Of a DNA stretch of 64,000 nt, positions 55,094-64,000 are shown piece after piece. Positions within the stretch are counted from its first letter, which is position 1. The number at the start of each line of letters is the position of its first letter. Both the position numbers and the translations under genes were made by a program. Below the pieces are notes generated by a model. The model was not told where the DNA came from. It saw only the letters and a list, made by a program, of their open reading frames with translations, and did no database searches. Source of the stretch: Liquidambar formosana (lineage: Eukaryota; Streptophyta; Magnoliopsida; Saxifragales; Altingiaceae). Location: the NCBI GenBank assembly GCA_039720395.1, contig CM077823.1, forward strand, positions 5,694,909-5,758,908, in the 5' to 3' direction.

Positions 55094-55370
55094 CCACTTC
55101 TAGTGGTTTGGTATTTTATTTTTCCACACCAAATATATTCATTCCACTTCTGGTGGTTTGATATTTCATTGCTCCACTTCTAGTGGTTTGGTATTTCATT
55201 AATCCACTTCTAGTGGTTTGGTATTTTATTACTCCACTTCTAGTGGTTTAGTATTCCACTTCTAGTGGTTTAGTATTTCATTGCTCCACTTTTAATGGTT
55301 TGATATGTCATTAATCCACTTATGGTGGTTTGGTATTCCATTATTCCACTTCTGGTGGTTTTTATCATAA
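55094..55370. repeat. 30-bp minisatellite of short palindromes inside the copia element
   Basis: Nine units of CCACTTCTAGTGG followed by TTTGGTATTTCATT-type spacer. The core CCACT-TCT-AGTGG is a perfect 5-bp inverted repeat with a 3-base loop, kept or nearly kept in most units. Confidence 0.9.
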
Positions 55371-55372
55371 AA

Positions 55373-56100
55373 TGACATACTTTAAGCTGACACAGTGAAG
55401 TTACCAGTAAATCTGAGAGAAGTTGACTGACAACAGAGGTGACGTTGACAGTCATTTCGTAGTAAAACAAGAGTAGATTTTTGTGTGTTCTTCTATGCTA
55501 ACTAAAGCAAAAGTTAAGATGCACCCACGAATTTTCATCAAAATTTTACAAGCATCTAAAGAAGTTGCATAACACATAATAGAGAAATATATTACTTAAT
55601 TTAATTTGGTCATCATTGACCATCACTTTATTCAATTAAATTGAGACTTTATTCATTATTTCTAAAATTTCAGGTTTTGAAATTTGTCTCTTACTTCAAG
55701 AAGAGAAATATGAATAATAACCCCTTTCTTATAATAGAAAACTTCAGGTTTTTATATTTACCTAATGACATATTTTAAGCAAACACAGTGAAGTTACCAG
55801 TAAATCTGAGAGAAGTTGACTGATAACAGAGGTGACGTTGACAGTCAATTTGTAGTAAAACAAGAGCAGATTTTTGTGTGTTCTTCTATGCTAACTAAAG
55901 CAAAAGTTAAGATGCACCCACGAATTTTCACCAAAATTTTACAAGCATCTAAAGAAGTTGCATAACACATAATAGAGAAATATATTACTCAATTTAATTT
56001 GGTCATCATTGACCATCACTTTATTCAATTAAATTGAGACTTTATTCTTATTTTTAAAACTTCAGGTTTTGAAATTTGTCTCTTACTTCAGGAAGAGAAC
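55373..56100. repeat. Duplicated 330-bp leader segment of the copia element
   Basis: ACAGTGAAGTTACCAGTAAA through GATGCACCCACGAATTTTCA to the stretch starting TCAGGTTTTGAAATTTGTCT occurs at about 55,390-55,715 and again at about 55,784-56,100, nearly identical. Confidence 0.9.
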
Positions 56101-56463
56101 AAATGAATAATAACTTTTTTTTTTTTTTTTATAGAAAACTTCTAGTTTTCAGATCTTTCTCTTACTTCAGGATCGAAGAGAAGATGAATTATCACTCCTT
56201 TTATTTATTTATAAAACTTCAAGTTTTATTTTTAAATCTTCTCTTGCTTCAGGAAGAGAAGATGGATTCATCCATTTAAGTATATAATTTAGAGTAAAAA
56301 CCAATCCACAACCAAATTGGTTAAGAGCATACCAACTTACCACAATCAAATTGGTTTAGAACTTACTAACTTACCAACTTACCACAACCAAATTGGTTAA
56401 AAACGAAGATGCTGGTAGTATGATATTGCTCACAAATTCCTTGAGCAATTCGTGCTGATAACG

Positions 56464-56795
56464 TGTTGTAAAACCAAGAATTTAGAACAAATTATGAGGA
56501 GAATAAATTTCTCATTCATCTTCTTTGATTTCCATCTGAATGTATAAACATTATACAAGGATCAGCAAAACTCTTTGAGATACACTATCTCAGTCTCCTC
56601 CCTTCATTCTCTCCTAACTCTCCGAATACTTCTCTTCATTCTCTTCTTTCTCCCCTTCCCCTTTTATCTTTGTTTGTATTTGGTTCTCATGATGGGATTA
56701 CCTAACCCACTTATGAAGTGGTGTTCCCATTATCACAAAGTGGAGGGGGTGTGGACATCCACTCAATGTCCACTCAAGGTTTAATATTTATAACA
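56464..56795 (-). repeat. 5' LTR of the copia element
   Basis: Direct repeat of 49,802-50,133, differing at three positions. It precedes the primer-binding site on the minus strand. Confidence 0.95.
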
Positions 56796-56800
56796 GAATC

Positions 56801-57294
56801 ATCTTAGTAGTGTTAAAAATTAATAATTATTACCAGCGTACATCATTCATGATAAGGAGTACAAGGGATATTAATTTTAATTAAAGGATTTCAAGAATTA
56901 CTTTCTCACATTTTTTTTTTCCTATCTCCAGACAGAGAGAGAGAGAGAGAGAGAGCGCTCATTTCTTATTCTTCACATTTTTTGGTATTGGAAAAAATAC
57001 TCATAAACAAATATTTTATACAGTTAATGGGTTAGTAAGTTTGACAAAGATTAGTTTTAAAGTACTAGGAAAGAGATTCATAAATTGTTATTTTATATGG
57101 TTAGTGGGTTAGTAAGTTTGACAAAAATTAGTACTCCAATAATTATTTGAACACAAAAGTGGGGTATGATGCTTCCATGCTTCACCATGCATCCAATGTG
57201 GATCACTACCATTATCATCATCATCGTCATTATTATTATAATTAGGCTCTAAAAGCACGCGTATAAACTATAAAATACCTATATATGCCATTGG
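56801..57294. other. No gene recognised
   Basis: GA microsatellite at 56,935-56,956 and a direct repeat of TGGGTTAGTAAGTTTGACAA (57,029 and 57,106). Confidence 0.4.
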
Positions 57295-57678
57295 CTAGGG
57301 TAGAGCAAGTTTCCTCTCCTTGGGTGCATAATACAAAAGAGTACTTTTGAGTGGAAATGTCCCAACTTGCAAAACTTTCAAAGGAGACATCACTTTAAAG
57401 TTTGAGTATACCCTCTGACCTTTCATGGCATTATTATCATAGATATAGAAGGATGCCTTACAACTTGGCTGAAAGTAATAATTCATGGGAATGAGAATGG
57501 TGATCGAATATATGCTTTGAGTATAGAGAGAGGCCAGGCCAGGGGGTATGAAAATGTGGGGGCAATGAGTGAGAATGATGCTCAAAAAGACAAGGAGTGG
57601 ACAAACCCATTTGAATATGAGTTGGATTTCCACCACTGCCAGGGTGATAAACCCCACAAAAGCAAAGGTCAATCCCAT
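57295..57678 (-). CDS. Unrecognised ORF with two hydrophobic N-terminal segments
   Basis: From ATG at 57,678 the frame encodes about 127 residues: MGLTFAFVGFITLAVVEIQ, a second hydrophobic stretch (WVCPLLVFLSIILTHC), then a polar tail (NAMKGQRVYSNFKVMSPLKV ... YYAPKERKLALP). I know no family. The tail looks protein-like in composition, but the complementary strand is also open over part of this stretch (57,517-57,717), so it may be chance or a single exon. Confidence 0.25.
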   Translation of the reverse strand: MGLTFAFVGFITLAVVEIQLIFKWVCPLLVFLSIILTHCPHIFIPPGLASLYTQSIYSITILIPMNYYFQPSCKASFYIYDNNAMKGQRVYSNFKVMSPLKVLQVGTFPLKSTLLYYAPKERKLALP

Positions 57679-57739
57679 AATGTCAAATGGCTTCACGTTT
57701 TTATCAACTATTTATGAAGACGTAGACCTTGGATAGTGG

Positions 57740-59392
57740 GGGTCCTTCATTTAGCCATATTCAATTAAATATGTCATGCATGTTCTTTCTCTCTCTATCG
57801 ATCTCTCTCACAAACACACACTCATGCAGCTCCCACCCTTTTTTGTTAAAGTCTCTCTCAACCCTTATGTGACTAGATTCTCTTTAGTATATATCCTTAT
57901 CGTAATAATAATAAAAACATTATAATACGAGTTGATTTTAGAAGAAAAATACTCCATATAGTATTTATTCATGGGAACCTAGCTTATTAATCAACCAGAA
58001 GAAAACCAAACCCCACCCCCCCTTTTTTTGGCCAAGCACATAGAAAAACCTAAACTCTACGTAAATACCCCTTTTGGATATCAAGATTAAGTTTCAAACT
58101 CATAAGCTCCCCCTTATGAGAGTAAGAGAGACACCAGTACACCACCTAGGCTACAAGCTAGCTTGGTCCAATTAACCAAAAAAAAAAAAAAAAAAAACGA
58201 CAACAACAACTTAGTTTTTTGAAAAGGTCTTATTGGTCATTCTAAAAAACACTTCAATCCATTAACTTAATTCAAAGTTATATAAAATAAAACAAAATAA
58301 AATACATAAATTTAAATTTTTAAATAAAAAAACAAAAAGAATCAAAATACATATATTATCATTGAAAACCCCATAATAGAGCAAAATAGAAGGTGGGTAT
58401 TCAAGTTCCAAATTTATAGGAATTTTTTTGTGAGGTAAAATTGTTAAAAAAGTGGCTAGATATTAGTAGTGGTAGAGCTAGGATTTTCAATTAATCCTGG
58501 CTAAGTAAAAAACATGCAACTTCAATTCCATTTTGTTTGATCACCTTTAACTAAGAACACATATTAAGGGGGGGGGGGGGGGATTTAATTTTCTAATTTT
58601 ACTCTCCAAAAAGCTTTTCAAGAGAAATAAGTACAAATATAATGAATGTTATTTTGTTAAATGGAAGAGTGATTTAGGTTTAGGCAGATGCATGTCATGG
58701 GTTAAGTTTAGATAGGTTAAAGAGGCTCTTGGCCTCTTTTTACCTTGAGCTAAAGGCTAAAAATCCATATCATAATACATGTAATTTTTTTTTCATAACA
58801 GTTGCCCTGGGCTACAACCTAAGGCCCAGGGCAATCCCTTCTTAGCTTTGCCCACGGCTATTATGAGGGCAAAATGTTTTTAAAAAAAAAAAAATAATAA
58901 ATAAAGAAAAACATATATTGCATGCATGTGCTATACATGTTGCCAAATATGACATGAAGTATAGAACATTGAATAATATGCTATTGGAATCTGCATTTTA
59001 TCCCTTCATGTTATATATGACAATAACATGGAGATATAGCATGTCATTGGAAATGCTCTCAAAAGTATACCACCCTGATATTGTTTTTAGGCCTAAAACC
59101 AATATACTTCCATTTACTCACTCTAGTTACACTAGAATGTCATTATCTTAATTAAGAGGAAAAATATGAAATAAATTATTATTTACACACATGATAGTTC
59201 ATTGGAATAGGCTCAATTAGAATGTCATAATACAAGAGAATGAAATAAAGCTATAGACTTCTTACCTTATTTAAGTTAAAATGTAAAATGCAATAAGATT
59301 TTATAATCAAATTCTCGTGGGGAGATTTTAGATATTTTTGGAAGATGCTATTGATAGGGCTAGTCTTGAAAAGTGTTGATCTCTTTCTCTTC

Positions 59393-59423
<31 letters not shown>

Positions 59424-60818
59424 AGGCAGAATATAGGTGCCTTGATTGGGTTTCTGATTGATTTGCAGTCCTCACACCACCAAAAGTAACCCTTCATGTT
59501 GCTAATGTGCTCTCTCTCTCTGTCTCTCTCTCTCTCTCGATATATATATATATTTTATATTTTATCATCCTCAGTAGTAAATAAGCATAATCATCCCATA
59601 TAGAGTGGAATGGTTTTTTTTTTTTAAAAAAAAAAAAAAAAATCTGTATTTGCCTATTGATCCCCAAAATATGAAATAAGGTTTCTTCTTTTTTAGTTAA
59701 ATACTTTAGAACGAATATCCTAGATTGGCATATATTTTTTCAATGCGGAGCAATTAATGTTATACAGCCCAACTCATTTAGCCGAGTCTATCTGCATAAT
59801 GATGTGACAATTGGGCCAATCAATTAGAGCGGGGAAATTTTTTGTGGTAATCTCAAGTTACATTTGTGGTAATCTTTGGTTACCATAAATGTGACCGGAG
59901 TTTACTATAAATGTGCGATCACCACTTATAAAATGTAACTAGTTAAGGTACGGTACGTTATTTATTTTATTTTATTTTATTTGGGTGAGTACCATAAAAT
60001 TCCCCATTAGAAAGATTGAGTTACGTTTAATTACATTTTTCCAATTAAGCAGCATGTATACTTTATTTTATTTAGGAAAGCCATGCATAAAGGAAATGCT
60101 TTAGCTTTGAAAATCTTCTAAAGTGGTATTGGTTTTTGGACCTGTGAGTAATGAAACAAAAGGTAGGTATTTAAAAATTATAAAACAAATGAGGACAAAG
60201 ATTTTGCAGTTTAAAAAGGTTTGTGTGTTGCTTTGCATGTATTTTGAGAAGGTTAATTAATGACAAAATTTCTAAAGATCTCTTCCCCACTTACATTAAT
60301 TTTTGTCTTATTATTCAATTTTTTGTGGAGTTATACTTTTGAGACCTGAAATTGGTGTTATAGTAAAGGTTTTGGGTACCCAAAAAACTTGAAAGATGAA
60401 TAGGAAAAGGAATACCCACCAGTCCACCACCCTTGCATGGCATAGTTTAAAATTTTGGCTTGGTGGAATACATGCAGGTTTATACAGCTACCTCGAGGCG
60501 AGCGCTGTGGTAAAGTTTTTGTGTAAAAATTGGCTGTAAAATTGAATTTATTATCATTATTATTATTTTTGGCATAATTCAAGAGTTGGTTGGTAAAATC
60601 GAAAAAGTTGGCCCTCATAAAATGGTATATAGATTGGGTTTGGTTAAGGATTAAGTTGGTTAAAAAAAAATGAAAAAAATGGAGGGAACTACAGACATAC
60701 TTAGAGACGGTAAAATTTTCCATTGCTAGGTACCTAAATGAAATAGAGATGAAAAATTGATTGTTGCTAACGTAGTCAATGGAGACAGTATTTTTGTACC
60801 TCACTAAGTTCAGTTCTC
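57740..60818. other. No gene recognised; simple repeats and a SINE-like segment
   Basis: Contains poly-A (58,179-58,197), a run of 15 G (58,568-58,582), poly-A (59,395-59,420), CT repeats (59,511-59,538) and an A/T tract (59,617-59,641). A possible SINE on the minus strand at about 58,028-58,165 has TGTAGCCTAGGTGGTGT as A box and GAGTTTGAAAC as weak B box. The minus-strand ORF 60,358-60,804 has no recognisable feature. Confidence 0.45.
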
Positions 60819-61028
60819 CTTTTTTTTTTTTTTTTTTTTTTTTTTATTGATGATGATTATATCGCAGGCCTTATTTCTATTTAGGTTTTAATCCAAACTA
60901 ATCCCCTAATGACCCATGTGAGATGCTTTATACCCACACATACAACGATAATTATGAGGAATTGGAACAATAACCTTTAGGGAACACACTTAAGACTTGA
61001 CCACTCAACCAACCTCACCGGAACATTA
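60819..61028 (-). mobile_element. tRNA-derived SINE with poly-A tail
   Basis: Minus strand: GGTTGGTTGAGTGGTCAAGT fits the A box, TGTTCCAATTCC resembles the B box, and the element ends in poly-A (plus-strand T run 60,820-60,845). AGTTCTC flanks it at 60,812-60,818 and 61,029-61,035, a likely 7-bp TSD. Confidence 0.65.
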
Positions 61029-61035
61029 AGTTCTC

Positions 61036-61111
61036 ATTATTAGAGACCTAAGAGACCAAACAGTATTGCCCTCTCTCTCTCTCTCTTCTTTCTTCTATTT
61101 CTTCTTCTTCT

Positions 61112-61149
<38 letters not shown>

Positions 61150-62891
61150 GTGTGTAGTGTCACATAAATGTTTGTGAGAGAGAGAGAGAGAGAGGGAGAG
61201 GGAAAGAGAGGTCACAATCCTCAGCAATACAAGTGGTCTGCATGGAAATTAACTTCCAAAAGGATACTGGTTGACTGTAATACAACTTCTAAAGTGATTC
61301 TGGTTAAGGAAGTGCCATATCATTCAAAGAAGAAAACAATAAAGTGTGAGTCAGGGAGTCGTGGAGCTTTATTTTTTGGTGTGAATTCATTGGGAAAACT
61401 ACTAGTCACTGCCGCTTATACTATAGGGAGGTGTGCTTTCATTTTCTTCTGTGAATAGTCTAGAACCCTTCTTCATATATTGCTTTCCCATTACTCCTTA
61501 CACTGGGTGCGTGACAAACAAACTTCAATCAATTGGGCTAAATCAATTGCCACTGATATTGTAATTTTCTGGTGGGGACAAAGTGGGACCTATGGGACAA
61601 TTTACTTTACGTACTAGAAGTGATCTCATCCTAGCTAGGACCCAACCCATGGTGCGCGCAGTGGGTGCCACTCTTTTTAAACAAAACAAATTAAAGGCTC
61701 TCAGCACTTACCTCATACCTCATACCACTTGGACGATTAGGCCATTTGATTTTATTGGTTTCGTCCTAGAAAGTTGAAAACCCTTTTTCTTTTTTGTTTT
61801 TCTTGTTTGTAGAACCTTCACGGTAGGAAGGAAATTTATTGATAAAATGAAGAATAATACACCTAAAAAGAGAGGACAAAAGTATTGTCTAATACAAATA
61901 CATTCTAATCAAGGCTGGTTGGATTTTATTGGCTTAGCCCTTTCTGGAAAAAAGTAGAATATTAGTGGAGTTATTGTTTAAATGTCATGTCTTCAATTCC
62001 CCTTTTAAAGGGAAGGGTTTTGAGGAAGTTTAGGTTTTAATTCCTCTCGGGTGTGTATGGTGAGAAAAAGGTTATGGGTGTGTGTAGTGAGAAAAAGGTT
62101 ATGGGAAGGGGATGGGCAGACAATGGGTTATTCCTGTTGTGTAGCTCAAAAGCTCACTAATCTCTATTTTAAGGGCTTTTAAGTGGGGTGAATTTTGCTT
62201 GATTGAAGAAAAGATAAATATACAAGAGAGATTTTATTTTTTATTTAAAAAAACAAAAAGATCGAGGAGGAAAAAACTGATATATCTTTGCTTTATTACA
62301 AGAGTTGGAAGGCTAGCTAGGTCCTTCAATTTCCTTTTGCCCTCTTTAATCTGTCCTTCCTTTTTCTTCTTTTTCTTGTTTAAGAAGAGGACCATTGCCC
62401 ACCTCCTAAAGACACTTCCTTTGTTCTTTAAACAAGCCAACCATCTTTTGAGGTGAGCCCTCTTTGGGGCATACCCAAAGGTGTTCAAGGGATGCAACTG
62501 TGTATGCATGCCTTTGATCTCCTTTTGAAGTTCATGCCTGTTTTTCCAATGATGGGGGTGCCCCCAGCAGTCAAAGGATAATAATGTCAGTTTGATCCCA
62601 ATTTCCATCTCCAAGTATCAGATCAAGATTTTGCGCTCACCTACCCATATTTAATTAGGAGGTGCACCCTTTTAGATCATTATATGGGTGCTTTCCTAAT
62701 GATCTTTAATTGAATTTTGACCCTTCAATCATTCTTTTCCTCTGTCTTTTCCTTCACTAATGTTGAAATAGCATGGAAATCCAAATACTTGTTTGAATGA
62801 GCATGATTAACATGTTGATGACAGCCGAATCTGTTTTGGTAAAGCCGGTGGCCCGGCATTGCGCGCATCTCATGCATGATTAGCTAGGTTC

Positions 62892-62930
<39 letters not shown>

Positions 62931-63262
62931 AGGGCTGGCGAACACCCTATTCATCTTACTAAATTACTAACTATAAAATGATTATATATTATCTTTCTTA
63001 CCTCATACGTGAGAGTAGAGAAAATGCTTAAGGTTCATTAATTCCGGGCCAGATTAATTTGGCTTGTGAGCAGCAAAGGTGAGTGTCTTTAGTTGCAATA
63101 ACATAAAAAATTAACCATCATAATATAACTCAATTAAAAGATGACCGTTATGGTCTAGCAAGCCACCAGACGGCAAAGCAAGGGTAGCAATTTAAAAAAA
63201 ACCTTGGAGTCTACACTCTAGAGTGCCTTCAAACTTTGGACCTTCCTACCAGTGGGCTACCC

Positions 63263-63293
<31 letters not shown>

Positions 63294-64000
63294 AAAAGAT
63301 TTTTTTTTCTTTCTGGTGCCGACCTAGGATCGATCCTACCCCGTAGGTCGAGTACCACCCTAATCCTTTTAATTTGTGGAGTCAAAGACCCCTTACATTT
63401 TTCTATTGAACGAGGAAGATGAGATACACCTAGGTCAGGTCACAAGGTGAATGGATCAATAACCAGAGAATTACTAGTACTACGACCTTTTCACAATTTC
63501 TGCGGCTACCATTGGATGTGTGACACATTGCATTACTACGTACTCCAAAGTCATTTATCTCATCCTGGTGAGGAGCAAGATTACTTTAGTCGTTTTAAAA
63601 AAAAAAAGGGACTAAGCTCCATTAATTCCACCTTTTTCTTTTGAGACAAAGCATGCATTTTCCATGTGGATGAGCCGTTTAGGGGAGCATATAATTTGAG
63701 TGTCATGCTATCCATAATTTGTATTCAGACACTGTGGCCTAGTTGATGGTACGTACAAAAAAGAGACTATCTGGCAAATTGTATCATGTGCCTATCCATC
63801 TTATTGGAGGGTAGATCATGCTGTGGTGGGGACTTTTTCTCGTATGTGCTTGAAAAACACTAGCAGCTATAATATGTTCTTCCCTAGCCACGTTGCCTAG
63901 ATCAAAGCAATGATGATACATTACACTGTAATTGATTTGGGAGCCTTGGGGGGAACGCTAGAGTGACTGGTGATACCATGCATTTTCCATGAACACGTCG
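61036..64000. other. No gene recognised; microsatellites and homopolymers
   Basis: CT/CTT tract running into a 35-T run (61,071-61,148), GA repeat (61,168-61,195), TA repeat (62,894-62,927) and a run of 24 C followed by 14 A (63,260-63,297). Short ORFs here (for example 61,168-61,458 and 62,234-62,614) resemble nothing I know. Confidence 0.5.

Larger units (their letters stand above)
53560..56463. other. Non-coding leader region of the copia element (no gag)
   Basis: 2.9 kb between the 5' LTR and protease. I see no gag and no zinc knuckle. It contains the hairpin minisatellite (55,094-55,370), a 330-bp sequence present twice (55,373-55,735 and 55,764-56,100) and three copies of an ACCACAACCAAATTGGTT-like unit (56,307-56,400). 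Confidence 0.75.
49802..56795 (-). mobile_element. Ty1/copia LTR retrotransposon, 6,994 bp, defective
   Basis: Bounded by 332-bp LTRs (49,802-50,133 and 56,464-56,795; TGTTGT...TAACA) and the 5-bp TSD GAATC (49,797-49,801 and 56,796-56,800). The genes read on the minus strand, so the right LTR is the 5' one. After it, the minus strand reads CGTTATCAGCACGAATTG, a probable tRNA primer-binding site. Before the 3' LTR is a purine tract (AAGGGAGAG). Order read on minus: long leader, protease and pre-integrase piece, C-terminal end of integrase, linker, reverse transcriptase, RNase H (copia order PR-INT-RT-RH). No gag is visible and the integrase core is missing. Two frameshifts lie in pol. The LTRs differ at three positions (49,829, 50,023 and 50,098 against 56,491, 56,685 and 56,760), so insertion is recent. 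Confidence 0.95.

Overview
This window is plant nuclear DNA, most likely from a eudicot and possibly a woody one. The evidence is U2-type introns, an AT-rich background full of microsatellites and poly-A/T tracts, plant-specific transposon families (Ty1/copia, solo LTRs, Mutator-type TIR elements, Tourist-like MITEs, tRNA-derived SINEs) and plant-specific gene families. I cannot name the species. Most lines that look like open reading frames are chance ORFs in repeats. I support five protein genes or gene remains of host type, plus transposon-derived coding remains.

Left third (1-19,640). A SINE with an 11-bp target-site duplication sits at 437-671. A direct segmental duplication (about 5,320-8,080 and 16,220-19,400) carries a two-exon cysteine-rich defensin-like (DEFL) gene on the minus strand. 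The copy at 18,094-18,663 looks intact. The copy at 6,095-6,640 has two frameshifting deletions and has lost its TATA region. A 702-bp Mutator-like TIR element (7,289-7,990) is present only in the first copy. Between the copies lie a 66-bp minisatellite, two solo LTRs (11,075-12,658 and 13,037-14,255, each with a 5-bp TSD) and a Tourist-like MITE.

Middle (24,577-31,545). A five-coding-exon gene for cytosolic 60S ribosomal protein L3 lies on the minus strand. It has an inferred 5'-UTR intron, a promoter with telo-box and site II motifs, a GC-AG last intron holding a MITE, and a one-base homopolymer insertion in exon 4 that breaks the frame.

Right of the L3 promoter (31,445-43,915). A second direct segmental duplication carries two intact two-exon potato-type-II (Pin2-like) proteinase inhibitor genes on the plus strand. 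Comparing the two copies exposes three later insertions with clean TSDs: a 1.79-kb and a 0.92-kb Mutator-type element and a 1.66-kb solo LTR.

Right third (44,000-64,000). This part holds an RNase H-like gene fragment, related Mutator-type fold-back MITEs, an intronless ORF resembling the C-terminal part of transposon-related NAM-associated/'GST T3-like' proteins, and a 6,994-bp copia element (49,802-56,795, minus strand). The copia LTRs differ at only three positions, yet it lacks gag and the integrase core. From 56,800 to the end I see only short repeats, SINE-like sequence and unrecognised ORFs.

The host genes suggest a locus with one housekeeping gene (L3) next to small secreted defence-type peptide genes that have spread by local duplication. 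I found no convincing wholly new biological system. The most interesting material is the paralogue comparisons, the Mutator-type TIR family that spans several sizes, and the odd structure of the young but defective copia element.
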